Below, piece after piece: positions 16,693-23,787 of a DNA stretch of 35,140 nt (position 1 is the stretch's first letter; every line of letters starts with the position of its first letter). Origin of the DNA: an uncultured Eubacteriales bacterium (lineage in GTDB: Bacteria; Bacillota; Clostridia; Oscillospirales; Oscillospiraceae). Location: the NCBI GenBank assembly GCA_900316205.1, contig ONBX01000031.1, positions 1-35,140 of the forward strand, written 5' to 3'. Below the pieces are notes generated by a model. It was given only the letters and a program-made list of their open reading frames with translations. It was not told where the DNA came from and searched no databases. Made by a program: the position numbers and the translations under genes.

Positions 16693-17495
16693 CGCTCCTT
16701 TCCTCCTCTGACAAATAATTTCTCCAAGAGGTCAAAAAGGAAGGAGATCACTATTCCAATCAGACCAAGGCACAGAATACCAACGATGATCAGATCGGAC
16801 CGAAGCAGCGCGCGCCCAACGGAGATCATGTATCCCAGGCCTTTTGTGGAGGCCAGAAGCTCGGCCGCTACCAGCGCCATCCAGGAGGAGCCCATTGCCA
16901 CGCGAAGTCCCGCAAAAATCATAGGCATGGCAGAGGGGATCGCAATGGTAAACAGCTGTTGGCGGCGGCTGGCGCCGAAGGTCTGTGCGACCCAGAGATG
17001 GATTGACTTGGTCTGTTTTATTCCTGAATAAGAATTGAGAATGCAGGGAATTACGGTCGAGAAAAAGATCAGAACCGCTTTCGCTTTGATCGTAATGCCG
17101 AGAAGGACGATCATGACGGGAATCAGCGCAATAGGGGGAATGGGCTTAAGGAAGTCAAAAACCGGACGAACGATAATATCAACCCACTTGTGCCAGGCCA
17201 TCAGAATTCCCAGGGGTACGCCGATAACAACACCCAACACGTATCCGGTGAATGCGACCTGCAGGCTCGCGAGAAAATGCTGGCCAAGAGTTGCGCCCTC
17301 AGGCGCGGTTTTGGTCAACTTGGTGATAAAGGTCTGGAAAACCTTTACGGGGCTTGGCAGAGAGTAAGACGGTGCCAGCTGAAGTACGGCTGTTGCCAAA
17401 TACCAGATACCGATAAAGACAAGGATAGAGCACAGGGAAATGAGCCTGTACTGAAGTCTCCGCTTTCGGGCGGTGTTTTGAAGCTTTTCATCCAT
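16689..17495 (-). CDS. ABC importer permease (NitT/TauT/SsuC-type), first permease of operon 2
   Basis: This 268-residue protein has a positively charged N-terminus (RKRRLQYR) and then about six membrane helices. It has FLKPIPPIALIPV in the family's conserved loop and the EAA segment (AQTFGASRRQQLFTIAIPSAMP). ATG 17495 has AAGAGGG 8 nt upstream. It is the counterpart of 7210-8046; both lie directly behind a binding-protein gene with a hairpin between. Confidence 0.88.
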   Translation of the reverse strand: MDEKLQNTARKRRLQYRLISLCSILVFIGIWYLATAVLQLAPSYSLPSPVKVFQTFITKLTKTAPEGATLGQHFLASLQVAFTGYVLGVVIGVPLGILMAWHKWVDIIVRPVFDFLKPIPPIALIPVMIVLLGITIKAKAVLIFFSTVIPCILNSYSGIKQTKSIHLWVAQTFGASRRQQLFTIAIPSAMPMIFAGLRVAMGSSWMALVAAELLASTKGLGYMISVGRALLRSDLIIVGILCLGLIGIVISFLFDLLEKLFVRGGKER

Positions 17496-17512
17496 AGTAT
17501 ATACCCTCTTGA

Positions 17513-17542
17513 GAAGAGGAGAATGGGGTCATTCTCCTCTTC
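17513..17542 (-). other. Intercistronic stem-loop between binding protein and permease genes, operon 2
   Basis: A perfect 13-bp stem (17513-17525 with 17530-17542) and a 4-nt loop lie between the binding-protein stop and the permease start, without a T-run. The position matches the operon 1 hairpin but the sequence does not, so the structure seems selected. Confidence 0.6.
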
Positions 17543-17581
17543 CCGGATCAAACAAATTTCACTGTGAAGGACTGGTGAAAA

Positions 17582-18640
17582 TCACAGGCCCGCCAGAGCG
17601 TCGGCGAACACATCGGAGGCGATGTTGTTCTTTACGTTCTCAAGGCCGGTGGCATCGATTAGTTCTCTGGACTCAAACCATGCGGCATAGGAATTCATAA
17701 AATCACCCAGCTTAATGGTCTTGGCCTCCTCAATGCTGATCATGGGCTTGCCCTCCAAAGAGGTCTTGGCATCCTCGAGAGAGAGGGTCTTGCCGCAGGC
17801 CTCATACCAGGCAGAGACGGATTCTGCCGCCATATCCTCGTCCTTGGAAAGCGCATCGGTGGCCTTGTACAGTACCTGCACAAAGGCGACGATGTCGTCA
17901 TAGCGGTTTTCATAGGCGGCCTTGGTGCATACGGTAGATTCGAAGAGGGAACCGCCGACGGAATCCAGGGTAGCAAAGACGGTGGAATTAATCTCGTTCA
18001 TATCATAGTAGCAATAGGGCTCGGTTACAACTGCATAATCACCCTCGCCGGCAACCCAGGAGTTGTAGACATTCGCAACTTCCAGATTTACCAGATCACA
18101 TTCAGCGGGATCTACGCCCAGGGATTCCAGCCAGAGGTTGGCGGTATAGTGGCCGGTCTGACCGAAAGTGCAGAGAACGGTTTTACCCCGAACAAGCGCA
18201 GCCTGCTCTTCCTTGGTGGTGGCGTTGAGAATGGGATCGTTGTCTCTGGCGATGATGTAGTTGCCATCGGTGCCATTGACCTGATGCGCAACAAGCTTGC
18301 ATTCATAGTTAGCCAGTGCGTATACGGCTGCGCCGCCGGTGATTGCCAGATCCCACTCGCCCATGGCTTCATTGATGGGGGCGCCGCCGGTGAATACGAT
18401 CCATTCGACATCGTAATCGAGCGTGTCCAGCAGTCCACTGTCCTGGATGTACTGTGCCATGGAGCTGCAGTAGAAGGACTGAACTGCCACGCGTAGCGGC
18501 TCTTTCGCTGCGGGAGTGTCCTGAGTAGGTTCGCTGTTGCCGGAGGAAGCTGCAGGGGGTGCTGCCGTCTGGGAGCCGCAGGCTGCGAGTGCAAATACCA
18601 TAGCAGCGGCCAGAAGCAGTGCAAGGATCTTCTTAGACAT
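17582..18640 (-). CDS. ABC importer substrate-binding lipoprotein (NitT/TauT-type), operon 2
   Basis: This 352-residue protein has a lipoprotein signal peptide with lipobox LAAC (Cys21), a short Pro/Ser/Glu-rich linker, and an NMT1/TauA-like binding fold (FTGGAPINEAMGEWDLAITGG). It would collect the operon 2 substrate at the membrane outside. It is clearly diverged from the operon 1 binding protein (8117-9277), consistent with a different ligand. It is the second gene of operon 2, about 30 nt behind the kinase. Confidence 0.88.
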   Translation of the reverse strand: MSKKILALLLAAAMVFALAACGSQTAAPPAASSGNSEPTQDTPAAKEPLRVAVQSFYCSSMAQYIQDSGLLDTLDYDVEWIVFTGGAPINEAMGEWDLAITGGAAVYALANYECKLVAHQVNGTDGNYIIARDNDPILNATTKEEQAALVRGKTVLCTFGQTGHYTANLWLESLGVDPAECDLVNLEVANVYNSWVAGEGDYAVVTEPYCYYDMNEINSTVFATLDSVGGSLFESTVCTKAAYENRYDDIVAFVQVLYKATDALSKDEDMAAESVSAWYEACGKTLSLEDAKTSLEGKPMISIEEAKTIKLGDFMNSYAAWFESRELIDATGLENVKNNIASDVFADALAGL

Positions 18641-18671
18641 GTGTTTTCATCCTTTCATGTGAATTTTTATA

Positions 18672-19706
18672 TCAGCCCGTGAAGGGTGATGACCAATCGG
18701 CAGGGGGCTTGCGGCAGAGCATACCACAATCCAAAGTGCTGTTTTCATAACCGGGACTTTGACTGGCGACCAACGCCCGGTAGCTTTTCATAAACCGTTC
18801 TTTAAAAGCTCCGTCTGCGTCTATGCCCAGAGACCAAAGCGCTTCTACGGCCGCGCCATAGATCGGCTCGGTATCGATGGAGACAAGCGTGGCGCGCGGC
18901 GGGATGGCAGCTTGCAGGGCCTCCCGATATTCCGGGAAGAAAGTGAAAAGACCGCCGCCGGTATACACAAAGAAATCCTTTTGCAGGATTCGGTCACCGA
19001 TCTCTACCAGTTCCGCAAGGCATTTGACGCCGTGGTCGAATATCTCGTAAGCGACTTCGTCCCCCAATTTTCGCGCGGTAAAAACACACTGGGCGAACAT
19101 GGAGATGTAAGGCCGGCCCTTTTCATAAATCTCCGGAAGGCGGTTTTCCGGCTTGGCGCCCATTTGCTCCGCGATTAGATCATAAAGCAGCGTTTTGGGC
19201 CCTCTGCCGTCGAGGGAACGAAAGGCAGCATAAAAGGCGTGCAGGCCCAGCTTATAACCGCTCCCTTCCGTGTCAATGGTTGGGCCCCAACCGCCATAGC
19301 GCTGCAGAACGTCATTTGAGCGGATATAGAGAGAAGAACCTGTTCCGGCAATCAGACTGGCGCCGTCGGAATGGCCCTGCATGGCAGCGATCAAACTGCC
19401 TCCATCCCCCTCCAGACGCAGCGCGGCGTTCTTGATCTGGGGACGCAGGAAAGCATACATGACCCCGGGGTAATAGTCCACACATGCGGCAAGACCGCCA
19501 TAGACAGAGTCTAGGCTTCCCCCTTCGGGGAGCTGGGCGGAAAGGCGTTTGATCGCGCCTGCAACACGTTGCTTTGCGTTTTCAATTCCCACATCCAGAG
19601 CATTGACGCCCTGCGCAAGATCGCGCTGCAGGACTTCTCCCGTTCCCGTAAAAAGGACAGATTCTGTTTTTGAGCCACCGCCATCAATTGCAATCAGATA
19701 ATTCAT
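18672..19706 (-). CDS. BadF/BadG-type sugar kinase (N-acetylglucosamine kinase-like), first gene of operon 2
   Basis: This 344-residue paralogue of 9327-10277 has the phosphate loop IDGGGSKTE (residues 7-15), AGTGSSLYIRS, and an EGSGYKLG adenosine block. The open frame goes back to 19733, but ATG 19706 aligns exactly with the start of its paralogue; the ribosome site there is weak (GGTTGG). The likely job is phosphorylation of the sugar or polyol freed by the operon's sulfatase. It is transcribed away from the LysR-type gene, with which it shares a regulatory intergenic region. Confidence 0.8.
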   Translation of the reverse strand: MNYLIAIDGGGSKTESVLFTGTGEVLQRDLAQGVNALDVGIENAKQRVAGAIKRLSAQLPEGGSLDSVYGGLAACVDYYPGVMYAFLRPQIKNAALRLEGDGGSLIAAMQGHSDGASLIAGTGSSLYIRSNDVLQRYGGWGPTIDTEGSGYKLGLHAFYAAFRSLDGRGPKTLLYDLIAEQMGAKPENRLPEIYEKGRPYISMFAQCVFTARKLGDEVAYEIFDHGVKCLAELVEIGDRILQKDFFVYTGGGLFTFFPEYREALQAAIPPRATLVSIDTEPIYGAAVEALWSLGIDADGAFKERFMKSYRALVASQSPGYENSTLDCGMLCRKPPADWSSPFTG

Positions 19707-19788
19707 GTTCAAACCAACCAAACCCGCAAACAAATTTTATGAAATACGCACAAACAATGAAAAAAATTTCGGATTCTCTTCACAAGAA

Positions 19789-19847
19789 AATAGGTATTTT
19801 AGACAAGGTCATATTACTGCAAAATAGGTCTTGTGTAAAATACTATT
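19789..19847. promoter_or_regulatory. Divergent regulatory region with a long imperfect inverted repeat
   Basis: Bases 19789-19807 pair with 19830-19847 (AATAGGTATTTTAGACAAG against CTTGTGTAAAATACTATT, one mismatch and one bulge). AAAATAGGT also occurs twice in direct orientation (19787 and 19821). Minus-strand TTTACA (19838-19833), 17 nt, TAATAT (19815-19810) could drive operon 2. This is a fitting binding region for the divergent LysR-type protein. Confidence 0.55.
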
Positions 19848-19859
19848 AAATAATATAAT
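19831..19859 (+). promoter_or_regulatory. Promoter of the LysR-type gene
   Basis: TTGTGT (19831-19836), 17 nt, then a perfect TATAAT (19854-19859). The -35 box lies in the right arm of the inverted repeat, which would allow autoregulation. Confidence 0.6.
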
Positions 19860-19860
19860 T

Positions 19861-19878
19861 CATAGATAAATATCTATG
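19861..19878. promoter_or_regulatory. Perfect 18-bp palindrome in the LysR-type gene leader
   Basis: CATAGATAAATATCTATG is an 8-bp inverted repeat around AA. It directly follows the -10 box and overlaps the expected transcription start, about 25 nt before the start codon. It is probably an operator. Confidence 0.5.
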
Positions 19879-19902
19879 CTAAAAATGCAGGAGGAGTATA
19901 AC

Positions 19903-20871
19903 ATGACACTGCGACACATTGAGATTTTTGCTATGGTCTGCCGGGAGGGCTCTGTGACCCGGGCTGCCGAGCGGCTCCATATCTCGCAGCCTACGGTCAG
20001 CGTTGCCATCCGGGAGATGGAGGAGCACTATGGCGATGCGCTGTTTGAGCGGATTTCGCATAAATTGTATCTTACCCCCTTTGGGCACATAATTTATGAT
20101 TATTCTCTCAACCTGCTGAACGTATATTCCGACATGTCCGATGCACATCAAAAATATGATATGATTCGCGTGGGGACCGGAACCGCAGTTGGCAAGCTGT
20201 TTCTTCCTTCCGTTGTGAAAGGCTTTACTACGATGCACCCCGATGTCCGCGTGCGCGTATCGGTAGGGGACGCAACGAGGATGAATCAGCTGGTCATGCA
20301 GAACAATGCCGACTTTGTAATTGCGGAGACGGTGGATGATATCTATGGCCTGGCGCACAGGTCGATCCAGCATTATCCCATTGTGGCGATCTGCCATAAG
20401 GACAACCCCCTGGCAAAGAAAGAGGTCGTTACCGCTGAGGACCTAGCCGCGCAGAACCTGTTGTTGCGTGAACCGAAATCCAGGACCCGCCGTTTGGTGG
20501 ACAGCTTTTTTCAGCGCCATAACATTGAGGCATCGCCCATGTGGGAAAGCTACAGTGTGCAGACGCTGCTGAATGCCACTATGGAAAATATTGGAGTTTC
20601 CTTTCACTCCCTGGATCACGCTGTGGCATGCAGAAACGTGAGCCTGGTGATTCTCAATGTCCCGGATTTTCAGGGTGAGCGGTATGTAAATATCAGCTAT
20701 CACAAGGACAAGATCATTACCCCCAACATGCAGGCGTTTCTGGATTACTATCAGAAAGAGACGCAACACATGCTTCTTGAAGGGATTGATGCCTACAACC
20801 GGCTGCACCCGGAAGCAACATACGATGTGGAGGTGCTATTTCAGCGGGATCCGGTTTCGGAGAGGGCTTAA
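19903..20871 (+). CDS. LysR-family transcriptional regulator
   Basis: This 322-residue protein has the N-terminal LysR winged helix (LRHIEIFAMVCREGSVTRAAE, with SQPTVSVAIREME as recognition part), then a periplasmic-binding-like effector domain with the usual RVGTGTAVGKLFLPSVV strand. ATG 19903 has AGGAGGAG 7 nt upstream; the longer frame from 19876 starts inside the palindrome. It is divergent from operon 2 and upstream of the exporter and sulfatase-maturation genes, so it may control either or both, with a small sulfur- or sugar-related effector. The effector cannot be predicted. Confidence 0.9.
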   Translation: MTLRHIEIFAMVCREGSVTRAAERLHISQPTVSVAIREMEEHYGDALFERISHKLYLTPFGHIIYDYSLNLLNVYSDMSDAHQKYDMIRVGTGTAVGKLFLPSVVKGFTTMHPDVRVRVSVGDATRMNQLVMQNNADFVIAETVDDIYGLAHRSIQHYPIVAICHKDNPLAKKEVVTAEDLAAQNLLLREPKSRTRRLVDSFFQRHNIEASPMWESYSVQTLLNATMENIGVSFHSLDHAVACRNVSLVILNVPDFQGERYVNISYHKDKIITPNMQAFLDYYQKETQHMLLEGIDAYNRLHPEATYDVEVLFQRDPVSERA

Positions 20872-20948
20872 GGAAATTTCCGTCTGGTTTCGATGTGGTC
20901 GGCGCCGGATCAGCGGAAAAAGAGGTTTATTCTTTCGCCGTTTCGCGC

Positions 20949-20999
20949 TATAATGATCATCGCAGAGCGAAAACAATCGAAGATTCGATTGTTTTCGCT
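20949..20999 (+). promoter_or_regulatory. Promoter -10 box with adjacent perfect 16-bp inverted repeat
   Basis: A perfect TATAAT (20949-20954) with a weak -35 (TTTATT at 20926) is followed by AGCGAAAACAATCGAA (20966-20981), 2 nt, and its exact reverse complement (20984-20999). The repeat lies where the transcript begins, so it is either an operator or an RNA hairpin at the 5' end of the tauE-anSME message. There is no T-run, so it is not a terminator. Confidence 0.55.
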
Positions 21000-21115
21000 G
21001 CCAAACGACAGGCTGGGCAGCAAAATGATTTTTTCGATTATTTGCGCGATGCTCATTGCAATGAGGAACACATTCCCGGAAGTGTTTCGGATGCTGGATG
21101 AAGGAGGGGTTATTT

Positions 21116-21904
21116 ATGTCGTATGCTGCGTTGCTGCTGGCCTTCGGCGCTTCTGTGATCGGAGGGATCTGCGGGATTGGCGGTGGTGTGATCATCAAGC
21201 CGGTTCTGGATATGATCGGCTTTGCCAGTGTGTCCGCCATCAGCTTTATGTCCAGCTGTACGGTTCTCTCTATGTCACTGTATAATGTGGGAAGAAGCTT
21301 TGCTCAAAAGAGTAAAGCCCTGGAAAAGGGAAAGAGCGATGCGCTTGCCGTCAGTGCGGCTTTGGGCGGCCTTGCAGGAAATGCTACGTTCAAGGCCTTG
21401 AAGGCCGCCATGGCAAACGACCGGGTGATCGGCGCGTCCCAATCGATCCTTTTGCTGATCCTGGTTCTCGGGACGCTGCTTTATACAATAAACAAAAAGA
21501 GAATTCAGCCAAAGCCAACGGATAGCAAAATGGCATGCGGTGTGATCGGACTGCTCCTGGGTGCGGTCTCCAGTTTTCTCGGTATCGGCGGCGGCCCTTT
21601 TAATCTGGTGGTCCTGCACTATTTTCTGGGTTATGAAACCAAGAAAGCGGTAGAAAACTCGCTTTATATTATTCTGTTAAGTCAGATTGCCAACCTGTTG
21701 CTGTCGGTTCTCACCGGTACGGTCCCGGCCTTCCGGCCATCCTCGCTTCTGCTTATGATTTTCGGTGGTATTACCGGCGGGATTGTGGGCAAAGCGATCA
21801 GCCGAAAGCTGGATGGAGATACGGTGGACAGGCTGTTCATAGGCCTGTTGGCGCTGATTATCCTGATCTGTGTCTACAATACCAGAAAGTATCTTTTGGG
21901 GTGA
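21116..21904 (+). CDS. TauE/SafE-family sulfur oxyanion/sulfonate exporter
   Basis: This 262-residue membrane protein has about eight hydrophobic helices and the two-fold family signature, GGICGIGGGVIIKP in the first half and SSFLGIGGGPFNL in the second. Known family members move sulfite, sulfoacetate or other organosulfur acids out of the cell. Here it is translated just before the sulfatase-maturating enzyme and beside two sulfatase operons, so export of sulfate or sulfite set free in the cytoplasm is a reasonable guess. ATG 21116 has AAGGAGG 8 nt upstream; the frame itself is open from 21098. Confidence 0.85.
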   Translation: MSYAALLLAFGASVIGGICGIGGGVIIKPVLDMIGFASVSAISFMSSCTVLSMSLYNVGRSFAQKSKALEKGKSDALAVSAALGGLAGNATFKALKAAMANDRVIGASQSILLLILVLGTLLYTINKKRIQPKPTDSKMACGVIGLLLGAVSSFLGIGGGPFNLVVLHYFLGYETKKAVENSLYIILLSQIANLLLSVLTGTVPAFRPSSLLLMIFGGITGGIVGKAISRKLDGDTVDRLFIGLLALIILICVYNTRKYLLG

Positions 21905-21912
21905 AGGAACGA

Positions 21913-23004
21913 ATGCCAGATCTGGTTGTCTTAATTAAGCCTGCCTCCGGCGGCTGTAATATGCGCTGCAAATATTGCTTCTACGCAGATGAACTGAATA
22001 AACGAAAAGAGGGCGTTAGAAGCTTTATGAGCTATGAAACCGCCCGGAACCTGATTGCAAGAGCATTTGACTACGCAGACGGGACCTGCACCTTCGCCTT
22101 TCAGGGGGGGGAGCCTACGCTGCGGGGGCTGGAATTTTTCCATTTTTTCGTAAAGACGGCCGCCGAATCGCCCGCGCGGAAATGTGCGGTCCATTATGCC
22201 ATACAGACCAACGGGCTTTTGATTGATGAGGCTTGGGCCGCCTTTCTGAAAGAGAACAATTTCCTTGTGGGGCTGTCGCTGGATGGGAGCAGCGAGATCC
22301 ACAATGCAAACCGGGTGGATGCCAACGGAAGAGGAACCTATAATCGGTGTGTTCAGGCGGCGGCTATTTTAAAAAAGTATCAGATCCCCTTTAATATATT
22401 GACAGTCGTAACGGCAAGATCGGCGAAAAATATCGTGTCGGTCTATAATTCCTTTATGAAAAACGGCTACCTGTATCAGCAGTATATTCCCTGCCTTGAC
22501 CCGATTTTTGAGGAAAGAGGGCAGAGTGAATTCTCTTTGACGCCAGAAGCCTTTGGAAATTACCTGATTCGTCTGTTTGACCGCTGGTTGCTTGACCGAA
22601 AAAATGGGAAGTTTGTATACGTGCAATATTTTGAAAACCTGGCCGGGATGCTGAAAGGCTATGCGCCGTCCAGCTGCGGGATGACAGGTGTGTGTTCCCG
22701 TCAGAATGTGATTGAGGCGGACGGCTCGGTATACCCCTGCGATTTCTATGCGCTGGATGAGTATCTCGTAGGAAATATTAATCATGATTCTTTTTTCGAC
22801 TTGGATAAAAACCGGGTCGGATTTCTCGATGACTCCCTAAAAGGGTTGGAGAAATGCCAGAGTTGCCCCTATCTGCAGATTTGCCGGGGGGGCTGCCGCA
22901 GAGACCGGCAGGAAGCGAACGGAATTGGGGATAATTATCTTTGTGAAGGGTACAAGATGTTCTTTGCACATGCGCTTCCAAAGCTGTATGAGCTGATTCG
23001 CTAA
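21913..23004 (+). CDS. Anaerobic sulfatase-maturating enzyme (radical SAM/SPASM, anSME)
   Basis: This protein of about 363 residues has the radical SAM cluster motif CNMRCKYC (Cys15, 19, 22) and AFQGGEPTLRG. It has the twitch/SPASM cysteines in CGMTGVC, YPCDFY, CQSCPYLQICRGGC and a final LCEGY, the exact layout of anSMEs that oxidise the sulfatase Cys or Ser to formylglycine without oxygen. EADGSVYPCDFYALDEY is close to the anSME consensus. Its targets should be the CVPAR and CMPSR sulfatases of this locus. An in-frame GTG at 21901 overlaps the exporter stop, but ATG 21913 has AAGGA upstream and is preferred. It forms an operon with the TauE/SafE gene. Confidence 0.92.
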   Translation: MPDLVVLIKPASGGCNMRCKYCFYADELNKRKEGVRSFMSYETARNLIARAFDYADGTCTFAFQGGEPTLRGLEFFHFFVKTAAESPARKCAVHYAIQTNGLLIDEAWAAFLKENNFLVGLSLDGSSEIHNANRVDANGRGTYNRCVQAAAILKKYQIPFNILTVVTARSAKNIVSVYNSFMKNGYLYQQYIPCLDPIFEERGQSEFSLTPEAFGNYLIRLFDRWLLDRKNGKFVYVQYFENLAGMLKGYAPSSCGMTGVCSRQNVIEADGSVYPCDFYALDEYLVGNINHDSFFDLDKNRVGFLDDSLKGLEKCQSCPYLQICRGGCRRDRQEANGIGDNYLCEGYKMFFAHALPKLYELIR

Positions 23005-23033
23005 GCATGCGGCGGGTTCCGAAGAAAACAAAG

Positions 23034-23086
23034 CAGGAAGCCTGCAGAGTTCTGTAGAGCAGAGTTCTGTAGACTTCCTGTTTTTA
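23034..23086. terminator. Long intrinsic terminator between anSME and the pfkB remnant
   Basis: CAGGAAG (23034-23040) pairs with CTTCCTG (23074-23080), and the stem continues inward with CTGCAGA against TCTGTAG. A TTTTTAT run follows. The minus-strand side is also T-rich, so it may serve both convergent genes. Confidence 0.8.
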
Positions 23087-23101
23087 TATTTGTTGTGTAT
23101 T

Positions 23102-23736
23102 TTACCCATCCAGCTCCGCCGCGGTGGGCATGGCGGGAATCGCCCCGCTGCGGGAGCAGGTCAGAGCGGCCGCTCGATTGGTATAGGCCAGATGGGCTTC
23201 CAGCTTCTCCGGGAAGAGGTCCGCGAAGGGTCCGCCCGGACGTTTGGCCAGGCGGCTGAGCAGGGCGCCCAGGAAGGTATCGCCCGCGCCGTTGGTATCG
23301 GCCATCTGAACGGTGTGCCCGGCAACACGGCCGCTGTAATTGCCCAGCCGGTAGTATACGCCCTCGGCACCCAGCGTGACCAAAACCAGCCTGGGGCCGT
23401 ATGCGGCAAGCTTCTCGCAGCCTGCTTCCAGATTGTTCAGCCCCGTGAGCAGGGGCAGCTCTTCATCCGAGACCTTGAGCACATCGGCGAAGGGCAGCGG
23501 CGTTTTCATCCAGCGGACAGTGGTCACCTCATCCGGCCAGAGGCTGGCCCGGTAATTGGGATCGTAGCTGACGAAGATCCCGTTTTCACGGGCGTATTCC
23601 AGGGCCGAAAGACTTGCGCTGCGGCTGGACTCCGCCGTCAGGCTCAGCGGGCCCAGATGCAGAAAAACTGGCGGTTCCTGTTCACGGAGGGCAGAGAGCG
23701 CCTCTTCGGTGTCCAGCAAAGTGTCCGCGCCGGGAC
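23102..23736 (-). pseudogene. PfkB-family sugar (fructo)kinase, 5' part lost at an IS insertion
   Basis: About 210 codons of a ribokinase/fructokinase-type gene remain, from the PGADTLL region to the C-terminus, including the catalytic NGAGDTFLGALL motif and the SYDPNYR block. Family members have about 310-320 residues, so about 95 N-terminal residues with the sugar-binding half are missing. The homology stops exactly at the left end of the IS3-family element, and the frame runs on into the element. I find no N-terminal part on the far side of the IS. The protein is therefore probably inactive. It may once have been the sugar kinase of this region. Confidence 0.82.
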
Positions 23737-23787
23737 TGGGGGCGCGGATGGAATCTTGGACCAAAATGAGCTGAGGAAGGTACCAAG

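Noticed and set aside
16012-17031. Long plus-strand frame of 339 codons
   Set aside because: It is antisense to two well-supported permease genes, with low-complexity content typical of a shadow frame.
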